64,000 bases of DNA from Sternotherus odoratus. Lineage: Eukaryota; Chordata; Testudines; Kinosternidae. The position numbers and the translations under genes were made by a program. Below the pieces are notes generated by a model. It searched no databases and was not told where the DNA came from. It saw nothing but the letters and a program-made list of their open reading frames with translations. Shown here in pieces: positions 25,311 to 36,939 of the stretch. How positions within the stretch are numbered: position 1 is the stretch's first letter; each line of letters starts with the position of its first letter. Location: contig JAVMKO010000004.1 in assembly GCA_032164245.1 (NCBI GenBank), positions 32,775,626 to 32,839,625 on the forward strand, in the 5' to 3' direction.

Positions 25311-25506
25311 CAGGGGTATTCAAATTCTTTTTAGTCAAGGTCCAAATTTATTGGTCAATGTGTAGACAAGGTTCAGACTCCAGAGAAAATAATAATAAAA
25401 TAATAACAATAATGATAGTAATAAGTAAATAAAAAGATTTTTAGGTCAGTTCAAAAGCATTTGGTGGTCCGTATTTGGCCCACGATCTGGCTATTGACTA
25501 ACCCTG
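25311..25506. mobile_element. hAT MITE with an AAT-rich interior
   Basis: The left end CAGGGGTATTCAAATTCTTT (25311) faces a right end whose reverse complement is CAGGGTTAGTCAATAGCC. Subterminal GGTGGTCCGTATTTGGCCCA (25463-25482) is typical of the family. An AATAATAAAATAATAAC simple repeat (25388-25430) occupies the middle. Flanks match at about 5 of 8 positions, so the target duplication is degraded. Confidence 0.7.
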
Positions 25507-26084
25507 GTTCCGGGCATCATAGTGGGCTACAGAGCCTTTCACTATTACATTACTAATCAACACCACTCCAGATCGGAGGCAAAAGTTGCTGGCATTATGA
25601 TATTGGAGAGGATTAGTAAGGTGACTCTTTAGCCCCTCCCATCAAATAATTTGGGCCACCACCAGCCTTCCTTGCTGCAGAAGTACTGAAACAGGTGCTT
25701 GTGCTGGGATCTGTGCATAGTTACTAACATTTAGAAATGTTTTTCAAAGAATAGTTCTCCAATTAAGGCAGAGTTTTAAGGGCAAACAGGCTCCAGTTGT
25801 AGGGAATTTTCGAAATATGTTTGTAATTTTAGGTCATATTCTTTGGGACAAATTCAATAAGTGAGGAACACATGCAATTCCTGTGACTTTGGTCCTCTTG
25901 AATTTTTCTGCAGTTATTTAGGTTTAGAATCGAGGAGCCGTCAATATTACAGTGTAAGTGCTCAAGAGAACCATCCCCTAGCGATAATAGAGATGTAAGA
26001 TGTCTGCCAGGGAAATACAGTAAAATAAAGACATAGAGATACATTACATTAATTTATCTAAAGGTTGTGTGTGACTTTTCATGC

Positions 26085-26245
26085 TTATTCTCTTAGTCCA
26101 TTCTTTGATTTCTTATTTACCTTCCATCTCTGACCCATTCTAGACTGTTAGCTCTTTGGGGCAACAGCTGTTTCTTGATGTATGTTTCTACAGTGTATAG
26201 CAAAACGAGGCCCCAGTGTGATTACTAGGCACACCTCAACTGGGG
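26085..26245 (+). repeat. L2-like LINE 3' end
   Basis: TAGACTGTTAGCTCTTTGGG, GCAACAGCTG, TACAGTGTATAGCAAAACG and AGGCCCCAGTGTGATTACTA follow the conserved L2 3' terminal order. The preceding CATTCTTTGATTTC-TTCC pyrimidine-rich part fits the L2 3' UTR. Confidence 0.6.
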
Positions 26246-26316
26246 GTGTAAATCACCATTGCTTCATTAACTACAATGAAGCTATAGTGATCTGCATCAG
26301 TTAAAAATCTGGCCCT
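26234..26316. repeat. Palindromic MITE-like repeat (AGATCCTCAG family)
   Basis: AACTGGGGGTGTAAATCACC and TTGCTTCATTAA on the left face ATGAAGCTATAGTGATCTGC and AGTTAAAAATCTGGCCC on the right as imperfect complements. Same family as 505-580, 55331-55411 and 63611-63696. Confidence 0.6.
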
Positions 26317-26950
26317 ACTTCTTAACATTAGCATAAAATATATTATTTAATGCAAAACACTTCCTCACTGTGAAGTATTACAACTGATTTGAAATCTGGC
26401 ACAAAGAGGTATTTGTTAAGTGAAATACTCTAAATGTTTATATATTATAACAACTTGTTTTATTCATTGATCAGATGGGATTCTCAGGGGAGTGCTAAAA
26501 GCTGAAAACATTTCCTTTTTCAATTTGATTTTGTTGATGTTGATAGCTCTGCAACTTTATCAGATGGGCACAGGTTTAGCAGTCGCAGTAAATGGCTTAA
26601 AGGGCACAGTTTGGCATGGCTGCATTAAAGCAAACCAATAATGCTTGCAAGAAATGTAGCAGAATCATGTGTAGAAAAACATGTGGAGAGCTGTTATGTC
26701 AGAGTCCTGCGAAGAAGCCTTTCATTTGGGCTGAAAACGCTTTGATAAATAGGCCAGCATAGTATCCAACACAGGAAGCAATTGATAGTAAAATCTTATT
26801 GAGCATGAACAGCACACATCCACAAGAAGCAAAACTCAGAAGAGCAAAGTCCATTCAAGAATAAAGCAGAAATGAAGTTTCTTAGACGCTATTGTTAGAC
26901 CAATAACAACAAACTACATTAACAATTGATATTTGATAGGACTAAATCCT

Positions 26951-27019
26951 CAAAGATATTTAGGCTGCTAATTCCCATTGATTTAAAATCAATGGGAATT
27001 AGACACCTAGGTACCTTTG
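26951..27019. repeat. 69-base near-perfect palindrome
   Basis: The 17-base arms CTAATTCCCATTGATTT (26968-26984) and their exact complement (26986-27002) are separated by one base. Pairing resumes further out: CAAAGATATTTAGG on the left against CCTAGGTACCTTTG on the right. It would form a hairpin of about 34 bp. I take it as a complete member of the palindromic repeat group centred on CCATTGA-TCAATGG. Confidence 0.9.
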
Positions 27020-27589
27020 TAGACTGGGCCATAGTGTCCACAGGACGCCAAAAGACTCCCCAGACTGTGGACTGGATCTTGCCAGATGTTAAGGGCTTTC
27101 TGAGAAATAATGAGCTCGCTCAGATCCCATTCACTTCAGCAGAGGTTGAGGGCATTCAGGTCCCCAATATATAGAAATCATTCACCGACATGTTACAAGA
27201 AAATAGAGCTGACATTCTGAAGCAGAAACATGGCAAAACAGTTTTTTAGGAAGGGGAGAGAAGAAGAACTGCAGTTGGATCTACGGGTGGAATTTCGTGC
27301 TTTGAATCCTGCACTCCAGGAGTCATGGTTTCATACCCTTAGCAAAATGAATATGGGGACAAGTTGTTTTTTAAAAAGTCCCAGATCTACACAGAAACAT
27401 GGACTTGTATGTGCAGATTGGATAAATTTGCATGGAAAGGGTTTGTTCTATGGCTAAAATAAAATTGGACCTAGTGCATAGTCACCAAAGGCTGAAAGAC
27501 CATAATTCTGATATTAAGCAGGAGTAATTCCACTGAAATCAATGGACTTGCACACATGTATAACTAGTGGAAATGTCTCTTACCATGTG

Positions 27590-27665
27590 CATGTACAGCA
27601 CCTAGCACACTGGGGCCCCAGTCTCAGATGGTACCTCTAGCCACTACAGTGCTACAAATAGTAAA
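27590..27665. repeat. L2-like 3'-end fragment
   Basis: ATGTACAGCACCTAGCACAC, TGGGGCCCCAGTCTCAGATG and GTGCTACAAATAGTAA match the order seen at 26150 and, inverted, at 7330. Confidence 0.6.
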
Positions 27666-28929
27666 TCAAGACAATGCTAATAATATGAGCTGAATCAGAC
27701 CCAAGCAGAGCAAATCAGTCAGAAAGAAATGGATACACTTGGACAGTGATACGACAAGCAGCATATATTTCGTTGAAGCTAGTGGTTTGAATCAGTTAGG
27801 AATGTCAAAGAGACTCTTAAGAAGCCTGGAATTCCCTCCAGCTGTGCCAAAGATGTTGGCTATGTCAGACACTTATTTTTAGGAAAACACTGCAGAGTTT
27901 TCTTCCCTTTTAGCCAGAAATGTGGTTGAAAAAATAAAGTATTTAAGTTTTGTTTTAACTAAATCTTAAGCAAGAAGCAAGCGGAGTGTCCCTTGCACAC
28001 AGGAGTGCTTGTTGTGCTTAACTTGGTCCAGTAGTTTCATAAGCAGAGTGAAAAAATAAAATATGACACAATATGTCACAATTCACAGAATGAACTGATG
28101 TGAGCATAGTATTTACAAACCTAAGACCTAAGTAATCAGTTCTTCAGCCACTGAACAACTGAGTAACTCACATTCTGGTTCTCCCCAACCGTTCCTTTAG
28201 GTCATGGGGTGTTTGAGGTAGAGGGTGGGCTAAAGGGAAGGGTTTTATTTGTGGTGAGTAGTGAGATTTTTTTGTGTAGTACTTAAAAAATATATTTAAA
28301 AGTACCACACAAAAAACTATAGCTCCAGTTAAATATGTCTATGTGTTTAATTAAGATTTTATGGCATCTATAGTTCTAGATAGACATTTTATATTCATAC
28401 ACATTGATATAAATGAATGATTAAGAGCAGGGTTGGAAACATAGATTTTAGGCAAATTTCCAATATATGATGGAAATGTGCAATACCCAGGATTTTTTTG
28501 GTAATTTTCCAAAAGCTACTTAGTTTGCATTTAAGTTTATTAATTAAAAAAAAATAGGTTGCCACCACCAAAATATTTGATTGAACTCATCATTTTCTTG
28601 ACAACTGGATATAAATTGCGTGGCTGTAAAAATCTGCAGTTGATCAGGTTTGACTTCACTGTGTATGTACAGGAAGAAGATGACTACCATAAGCTGTACT
28701 ATAGGCCAGCCTGGGCCACATCTCTTCCTCAGGTCTTGCTTGAAGCACCCAGTGGCACTAGCTATACCAGCAAGCAGTCACTAGAGCACATTCTTTTAGT
28801 GCAATGAAAGTCTAACGTGTGGCTGAAAACTTAGCCAAGCTATTTCTCTAAAATACTTTATGGTCTCCATAACTGTATATTTGAGTCCCTAGCAAACATC
28901 AATTAATTCGTCTTCTCACACTTTTGTGA

Positions 28930-29050
28930 GAAGATAAATATTATCCCCAGTTTATAGATAGGGAGAACAGAGGCACAGAGAATCTAACTTGCTTAAGCTC
29001 ATATCAGAAGTCCATAGCAGAGCCAGGGTGTACCCGCATTTCTTGCATCT
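28930..29050 (+). repeat. MIR SINE
   Basis: ATTATCCCCAGTTTATAGAT, AGGGAGAACAGAGGCACAGA, GAATCTAACTTGC and AGCAGAGCCAGGGTGTACCC match the MIR core and 3' half in order, with ordinary decay. Confidence 0.8.
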
Positions 29051-30139
29051 TACAGTGTGCCTTAGCACAAAACAATGCTAATCCGAACCTCTTGCCTTGG
29101 CAAAATGAGCTGAAAAATCTCACGAGAACAGATTTTTTCCCCCTTACCTTTCCAGTACTTGCTACTTCCAAAAATATCACAAGAGCAGCCTGGCTGGAAG
29201 CACAAGCACAGAAAGATCTGAAAATGAAAAATGGCAAAAAAAAAAACAAAAAAAAAAAACCAGCCAGACTTTGTTGAAAATTCTGAAAAGGAACAGTCTG
29301 AATTATTGAATGAAGGTGAAAGATAGTCTCTTATTTTAGTCAATCCACTTTGTTGTCCAACCCTAGTTTAAATGAGTGATAAAACCTTCATGTTACCTTG
29401 AGTCATGGCACTTTTAAAGTGACTGGATCAGATTCTTCTCTTAAGTTGCAAACCTGCAGCCCTATTAAAGGCTGCAGTTAAATTAACTGAGAGTGGATAA
29501 TTTACCTGAAAGGAGTATTACTATTTACACACACAAAATGATCAGGAAATGGAATTAAAGAATATTTTAGAAACCAAAAGAAAAAGGCTGCGGGACGAGG
29601 GCAAGTAAAGAAAAAGAGGAGGTTTTTTTTACCTGAAAGTTGAAGTGAAAGCTATAAGAAAGCTGAACTGCCCTCACTCCTTATTTTAGAATATGGATTG
29701 GGCACAGATACAGTTCTACGGAGCTCTCAGCTGAAATACAGTGCTGTTTTTTCTTTACTAGCAGCACTGAATTGCTATGTCTCTGCCTGGGGGTTCAGCT
29801 GTTTCTCACTGAAAGTGGCTCAAGGCATTAGGACAGTTGGATTCCTTTCTGTCAGAGCGGGGAAATTTCAGATCACAGCAGCCTCTCCTACACAAAAATA
29901 AAGCTTTTATTTGAGCTTCTTGGGATTCCTGCTGCTTTTGAAGAGCTGAGCTAGTGAATGGAGCTGTACAATAGTTCCTGGAAGACGCTGATACTCTAGC
30001 AAAAAGAAATAGGAGTAAAATGCCTTTTTCTTCAAGGTGAAGTTCAGTTGTTCTCTCGTCTCTCTCTGCTAACACTGTTCTCAACTATTTTACACCTGCC
30101 ACTTCAAAATCACTCACTTTTTTTGTCCCGTAGCCCCAT
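29051..30139. other. Non-genic, nothing recognised
   Basis: AT-rich sequence with A-runs near 29240-29260. I see no exon or classifiable repeat. Confidence 0.4.
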
Positions 30140-30700
30140 ATCTTAGAATCCAGTTATCTCACTGGCCTCCCTGTTTCCCAGCTTGGTCCCTTTCAGAAAG
30201 AAGTAGCCAATTTTTAATTCCTATGTAACACTCCTAGCATGCAACTCCCACCCCTCAAAGCCCTTACTAAATTAAGATTAACATTCTTGTCTACCTCTTC
30301 AAGGTTTTCCACTACACTACCCCCTTACATCTCTATTGTTGCTTCTTGTACACCTCACCACATCCCTTTGCTTTACCAGTAGTACTAGCTTCAACATCTT
30401 CTTCACTTCCTTTTCCAATTCTAATTCATTATTTACTCCTGAGGTCTGAAAAAGTCTTCTATTCCGGTATACCAGGTCCTAACTTCTCTCATTCAAATTC
30501 CCCTTGAAAAAATACTTATTCCATTAGGCTCACAAACATCAACATCAATATAATGCCATCAGCATCCTAATACTAATGTTAGTTGCTATCACCAGTCTCT
30601 TGAACTCAGATGTTCTTGTCAGATATTGTAAGATCCTTGGGGCAGGGACTGTGCCTGTTTGTTATATACATAGTGTTTTTGTTCACTGCCTGAATGACGT
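30140..30700 (+). mobile_element. L2 LINE 3' UTR and 3' end
   Basis: The block is pyrimidine-rich and follows the L2 3' region: TATCTCACTGGCCTCCCTGT, CCCCTCAAAGCCCTTAC, TACCTCTTCAAGGTTTTCCA, ACTTCTCTCATTCAAATTCC. It finishes with GTAAGATCCTTGGGGCAGGG and ACTGTGCCTG, the conserved L2 3' terminus. It is noncoding and heavily diverged. Confidence 0.7.
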
Positions 30701-31996
30701 GGCCTTTAAAAAAATTCTCTGATTCTGCCAGAATGAATTTCATTAATCAAGGAACAAATTTGGAGACAAATCTCTGCTGTGAGCCTGAAATTGACTCTAC
30801 ACTTCCATTTGTGCCAACAAAACATTGCTCATACAAACATCCATAAAAGTGAAATAAAAAGAGCTGTAAACTCAAATGCAAAAGCCTTAAATATAGTTAC
30901 AAATAATTCTCATCATTTGCCCTTCTTAGTTGCTGTCTAAAAAGGCAATTGGGTTTCAGGTTAAGCTGGATTTAGCCTGAAAATGGAAAGAAAACTTGCT
31001 GATGTTTTATTCCTCAGTAGGGTAGATTAATTACCAAGCTCTGTATAACAAAATGAAACAAAACAGTTTAAAGAAAACAATTCAGGAAAGAACATCTCTA
31101 AAATAAACAATAATGTGCTCCTCTGGAAAATACATAATCGCTCCTAGACAAGCTAGTTGCAGTGTAGATCACATAGCTTATAAATAAATAGCAGAGCAGA
31201 ATAGAAATAGTTTATCTGCATGAGTGCTCCTGGATTAATACACAAGGGTAGTTAGATAATTTGAAAAAGTGTGTGATTGTATATTTAATACCCAAAAAGA
31301 TTATTCAAAAATCAATACTTGGGGCTGTACCTGTATTTGGGGCTGTTTTGTTAATTTTCACCAGCACTGCCCTGAGATGATGGAGGATAAATAATTCAAG
31401 AACTATGAGCAAACATATAAAAAGAGGGGAGTGGCGAGAAAAAAATGCTTTTGAATTGTGCCATAGCTTCTCTCGAATAGTCTCTCCTGGATCTTCTTTC
31501 CAATTCATCCTGTCAAACAGCTGATGGGTAGTGTGTTCCTCAGAAACATCAGCAGAGTCACTGATACAACTCAGATATCTGGAATGCAGATGCATTCACT
31601 TGTATCTGCTTTCTAGCCAGCTGCTGGAGTTTTTGCGGGATCATCGTCCACAGATGTTCGACATACAGAGATGAAATAGAAGTTCAGTTAAAAAAGATCC
31701 AGCACTAATAAATACAGTTGTCTTCTTCTCTTCTGAATCAGACTCATGGGGACCTGGTGATAGTACTCATGTGGCTGTTAGAAAGTGAGTCTGTTTTGTG
31801 CTCTCTGGTTTAACTAGAAGACCTTTCATGAAAGCCACCAGGGCTGGAATTGGAGACTTTATTTTTTTATGAATGTTTGGTGCTTGTGAAGGATGCTGGT
31901 TTGACATGGCTAGAGACTGAAGCACTCTACTTACTCTCAGACCTGATACAGCAAGTTGTGTAGGTCGCTCTCCACAGTGCACTGTACTGTCAGTGG
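30701..31996. other. Non-genic, nothing recognised
   Basis: AT-rich sequence. No repeat or coding similarity that I can support. Confidence 0.4.
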
Positions 31997-32263
31997 GGAT
32001 GTCTACACTGCAAACAAACCAACCAACCAACCTGCGGCAGTGAGTCTTGGAGCCTGGGTCAACTGATTTGGGCTCACAGGGCTTGTGCTACAGAAAACTT
32101 GCGGCAGGGAGTAGGTCTCGAAACCCATCTACACTCTTACTTTTAGCCCCATAACATGAGCCCCATTAGCCAGTGTTAGTTGAATTGGGCTCTGAGACTC
32201 ATTGCCACAGGGATTTTTTTTTTATTTTTTTTTTATTTATTTTTTTGCAGTGTAGGTGTATCC
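31997..32263. mobile_element. MITE with GGATG..CTACACTGCAAA termini
   Basis: The left end GGATGTCTACACTGCAAAC (31997) is mirrored by TTTTGCAGTGTAGGTGTATCC (ending 32263). The interior keeps partial symmetry (TGGGTCAACTGATTTGGGCT against TAGTTGAATTGGGCTC). A long T-rich run (32213-32246) precedes the right end. Ends of this style (TACACTGCAA) are typical of turtle Harbinger-like MITEs. No coding sequence. Confidence 0.7.
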
Positions 32264-32489
32264 AACATGCTGCAACAATGGTTTGGATGTGCTAATTATA
32301 GTTCAATGTCCAGGCCTATCCAAATCCCTGGTATCCCTAAGGACTATCAACAGGTTTGCCAATTAATAACATTTATGGTAGTAGCTTTTTTATGTGGCAC
32401 TTATCCACTGAAGAGTGAACAATGATCACAAAAATAATTTCTCATATGCTACCAAACAACTTTTAATTACTATCAACCTGGATTCACAC

Positions 32490-32845
32490 TCGAAACAGAG
32501 GCACCGAAGAGATGATGCTGTTCCCACTGTTGAATGATCTCCCACAAGCTATGGACAATGGGCAACATCCATACTCATTGTAGTGGATCACTATAGCATT
32601 GGATACTGCAATCATGAGTTCTTGCTGAGGCATATCAGAGACCAAGCTGTGGGTATCAGTGACACATTAGAATCCCTCAAACCATTCCATTCTTAATAAT
32701 GCCAGTAGCTTGGGGTGGGCAACTGTACTTCCACCTCCAGAGCTCTCACCTGTGGAGTTCCCCACAGATTACTATCCACTCCACCATCCTATTCAACATT
32801 TACACAAAAACACCAGGAGAGACAGAGTGGAGTTACTCTGAATTC
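32490..32845 (+). pseudogene. L2-type LINE reverse transcriptase fragment
   Basis: Across frameshifts, about 32590-32680 reads HEFLLRHIRDQAVGISDT, which follows the DTVDH segment of RT. About 32752-32815 reads CGVP, then ILFNIYTKTPGE, the GVPQG..LFNIY motif region of a non-LTR reverse transcriptase. The catalytic FADD box is not present. The piece is too broken to be active. L2/CR1-clade origin is well supported; L2 rather than CR1 is inference from motif style. Confidence 0.7.
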
Positions 32846-34416
32846 ATGCCAGTGTGAAAGCAAAAGTAAGATCAAAGACTTCTGATTATTCTGAGAGACT
32901 AAACCTGACTTCTGTTGCAGTCAGTGGCAAAACTCCTATTGATCATGCCCTAAGTGTACATTTGCAGGAGGGAGAAGCAGTGGTATGCTGCAAATATTTT
33001 AAAAAGAGGATCCACATTTGTTTTCCTTTTCACCCTGTGTTACACAACATGGAGAGAGGCATGTGTGTACTGGCAGAGGAGAGGAGTCTGGGGAATCTAT
33101 TCATTCCCCCCATTTAAACAAACACTTTCTCATAACCATAACCAAGAAAGGAAGCAAAAGTCCTCAGCAAAGTTATATTAAGTGCATTAGCTACATGTTT
33201 ATACTTTGTTTCTGAAAAATATACTAGCTGTATTGATAACATGGCAGTATTCAGCTTTGCAGTTGGACACAGGAGAGGGCCTAGTGAGTATTTTTAACCT
33301 TCTATGGAAACCTAATTTTGTTTTGAAAATACCTGCCACTTGGTGTATTCCAAAGCAAAAATAGTGCTCTTCAAAGCATGAATCCTGCAGATTAATTTTA
33401 TCTGGTAGGAATGATCTAACAGTACTGAGAGAGAGTCCGACAGCTTCATAGGAAACTTTGCCGTCTGTTTGGGGGTGGGACTTTAAGAAGGGGCTCTTGC
33501 AAACCCAGGGAATACACTTCTAGGAATAAGACTTGCCATTTCACTCAGAAAGGAATCTTGGAAAGAGTTATATGTAGGATACACTACTAGATACTAACCT
33601 GCTTGTGTAATTCCCAGTTGCATACCATTGCTAGCTAAGAAGCGATAGCTTTGCATTCTAAATGTATTGGGCCAAACTGTGATCACATTTAGATTAATGT
33701 AAATCTGCAAGTTACTCTAGCTATGCACCAGTGTAACTGTGATAAGAATCTACCCCAGTGTTTTAGTTAAATCACATGATTCTGTATTTCCAGTGCTCTC
33801 ACAAAGTTCTCTCACACTGGGAATTTAAACCAGATGTTATATTGGGGTGACTGAGAATAGAATTTGGTCCTGAGAGAGCAAAAACATTTATGTTGTTTGT
33901 TTAGTATTTGCATTTGATTCAAATTGAGCATCTCACATCACAGTGCCCTTTTATTTCAAATAAACTACTTTCACTTGTTAAGACTCAATGGCAGCTTCTA
34001 GATGCAAACTTCAAAACAAAAGGGAAAAAAACATAACCAAGAGCAATATTTCTTTTTAAAAAATACAGCTGAGAGATTTGGATGAAAGATTTTGTCTTCC
34101 ATCAAAACCTCATAATCCTAATGATCACAGTAACAGACCCCCTTGTCCCCGCTACAAAGCAGCTAAGTCACATATTTCCTTGCAAAAAATTTTGTGTGTA
34201 ATGTTGTCAGTATGTGACATGTTTTTCTCTAGGTATCAAGCAAGCACCTTCACTCGGGAAATGCTCCACATCTTTTGCGGAGTTGGATCATAAAAGTGTA
34301 TTGCTTTTTGATATTATTGGCTGCCTTGTGATAAGCGAGATCATTAAAACTTAACTGACAAAGCAAAGAACCAAAAATCAGTTCAGTAATTTGTAGTGAG
34401 GAGTGACCCTCTAAAG
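32846..34416. other. Non-genic, nothing recognised
   Basis: No repeat or exon that I can name, apart from a degraded palindromic-module half near 32905-32945 and a GTGTAACTGTGATAAG string near 33735 resembling the same group. Confidence 0.4.
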
Positions 34417-36660
34417 AAGGGCTGACTTTACCATGAGGCGAACTTAGGTGGCCACCTCAGGTGCCAGACCGTGGGGGAGGACGGCACCACTAGGACCCAG
34501 AGTGTAGAAAATTTAGTCTGCTGCTGGTACATATGTATTGTCTCTGCTCTAGATGCACAGAGATGGTGGAGTTCTGTGCTAGAGGAAGGAGAGTAGGCAG
34601 GAGAAAAGGTGAGGAGGAATAACAGAAAGCAGCAGGAGCTGCAGGGAGAGAGAGGAGGTGGAGCATCTTATGTACCTCCCGAGCACCCCCAGGATCCTGG
34701 ACTGATTAACACCATCTTCTCAGGGAGCTTCCTGTTTCCTACAGCTCCCTGAACCCACTTGAGGAGAACAGGTAGTCAACTGAAGTAGTAGGAGCCAGTT
34801 AGGTCCTTAAGACATTGACATCTTCCCTCACTCAGGCCCTGCTACAAGCCTGTTCATTTGTCCCCTTCAAGTGAGTATTGAGAACCACTATAGCTGACAC
34901 AGAACAGCCATCATGAGTGAAAGAAGAACACACCCCTCTGGGGCAGCATTCAGAAAAAGAATCTAAGCAGGAAGGAGTTCTCCTGATATACATAGACACA
35001 AATGTTCATGGTGAGCCTTCCAGCCCCAGTGTTGATGTGAGTGACAAGGAGATGCCTGATCTTCCAGTTAGTCAGATGGCAGGTGACCTGGCAGCTACTG
35101 CAGCATCGATATCTCCATCTCAAATGGATGTCACCGTGCACATTCCTGAAGAAAAGTGTAGTTCAGAGAAGACTGTGGTGGAGGCGCAAGAAACAGCTGC
35201 TGTTGAGTTTAGTTCCTTAAGTCTTGATGATCAAGGACTATGGACCCACTTGAGCAGTAGCCTAAGGGACTTCCTTATACTGCATGGGCCACAGCAAGTG
35301 AAAAACTTCATGTTTCCTAAAGACAATTAAAATAGAAGTTTCCATCCAACACATTACTGGTGTGAAATCCCCATTGATGACAAAGTGGAGAGGCTATGGC
35401 ATATGTACTCAAAAACCCAGAATGCTGCAAAGTCTTCCAGTCTAATGTTCCAGCCACATTGGGTTCTACAGGAACAAAGGACTGGAAAAATCTAGTTAGA
35501 AATCTGGCATGCCATGAGAAGGCAGCAAATCACCAGGGAGTATTCCATAGGTGGAAAGAGCTTGAGATATGAATAAAGGCTACCATAGATGATCAGCATC
35601 AAGAGAAGATTGCATCAGAGTCTTTTTATTGGCAAAATGTTCTGAAAAGGCTCATTGCCATTGTGAGAATTCTTGCTACCCAAAACCTAGCACTGCATGG
35701 CACTTCAGATCAGCTGCATGGGCCAAACAATGGAAACTTCCTTAAAATGCGGAGCTGATGGCTGAGTTTGATGCTGTACTCCAGGAGTATCTAAGAAGAG
35801 TCACCACCCAAGAAATGTACACACGCCACTACCTTGGGAAAACATTTCAAAATGAGATCATACAGTTACTGGCAACAAATGTCAAACAGAAGATTTTGGC
35901 AGATCTGAAGTCAACAAGCTATTACTCTGTTTTCTGGACTGCACATCTGACAGCAGCCATATGGAACAAATGACTTTTATGGTGCATTTTATAACAACAA
36001 CAGAACCTAGTGAAAATGTCCCTGTAATGGGGACTGTCAGACAGTATTTTGTAGAATTTATTGACATTGATGATACTACAGGAGCTGGTATGACAAATGT
36101 GCTTGTCATAAAAAAGCTGAAAGATATGGGAATTGTGATAGCTGACATGAGAGGTCAGGGCTATAATAGTGGTGCCAACATGAGAGGAAAGAACAGAGGA
36201 GTGCAGACACGGATCCCTCAAGCTTTTTTTGTCCCATACAGTTCTCATTCATTGAACTTACTCAGTGATGCAGCATCAGCTTCTAGTGAGGCTGTTGAAT
36301 TTTTTAATGTAATTCAAAGCATCTATGTATTTTTCTCTATATCAACTCATTGATGGCAAATTTTGAAGCGACATCTGGGAACATCCTCTCTGACACTGAA
36401 ACCACTGAGTGCCACACAATGGGAAAGTCGAGTGGAAGCGATAAAGCCTATCAAACACCAAATTGGGAAGATAGATGATGCCATAGTTGCCATTATGGAG
36501 GATAATGCTACAACAGTAACTGTTCCTGGGAGAACAGTGGCAGAGGGAAATGGAATCATGAGAAACATATCTAACTTCAAATTTTTGTGTGGCTTAGTGT
36601 TGTGTCATGACATACTGTTTGAATAAATGTTGTAAGCAAGAGACTCCAAGGTGTTGACCT
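34417..36660 (+). pseudogene. Decayed hAT transposase (ZMYM1-like / DUF4371 layout)
   Basis: This is an autonomous hAT DNA transposon in ruins. The 5' part (GCTGACTTTACCATGAGGCG at 34421) is the noncoding leader. Coding similarity starts near the ATG at 34914. An N-terminal linker segment runs to a stop at 35330 (HGPQQVKNFMFPKDN). Next comes a broken stretch, 35331-35760, where the TTF-type zinc finger belongs (THYWCEIP, MYSKTQNA). Then follow the DUF4371/RNase H-like pieces: 35758-35945 (MAEFDAVLQEYLRRVTT), 35961-36353 (FIDIDDTTGAGMTNVL, IADMRGQGYNSGANM) and 36354-36626 (LKPLSATQWESRVEAIKPIK). At least four frameshifts or stops separate them. The reading ends near QGVDLDISGAS (36645-36678), without the C-terminal dimerisation domain. 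The host genes ZMYM1 and ZNF862 have related domains, but the intronless structure and decay argue for a transposon. Confidence 0.85.
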
Positions 36661-36939
36661 TGATATATCTGGAGCATCTAACTGATCCTTGTCCCCTGAT
36701 TGCCCCCCGGGACTCCCTGTCCCCTTATCCAGCCCCCCAGCCCCATTACCACGCTGCTCAGAGCAGCGGCCAGAGCCAGACACACAGCCCCGCCCCCTAG
36801 AGTGCTGCTCATGCAGTGGCGTTGCTGCGGAGGGACAGCACGGGAGGAGCCAGGGGAGCCTCCCCGGCAAACTCAGGAGCCAGGCAGGACAAGTCCGCAA
36901 GCCAGATGTGGCCCGCAGGCCGTAGTTTACCCACCCCTG
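36661..36939. mobile_element. hAT MITE right half abutting the transposase
   Basis: The right end GATGTGGCCCGCAGGCCGTA, then GTTTACCCACCCCTG (ending 36939), is the mirror of the left end CAGGGGTGGGCAAACC found at 58422. The GC-rich interior (CCCTGATTGCCCCCCGGGAC; CACAGCCCCGCCCCCTAGAG) fits the family. The left end is missing; the sequence joins directly to the truncated hAT transposase. Confidence 0.7.

Noticed and set aside
34417..36660. Possibility that this is the host gene ZMYM1 or a processed copy of it
   Set aside because: The leader (GCTGACTTTACCATGAGGCG) and coding text match my memory of a multicopy hAT element, and there are several stops and frameshifts.
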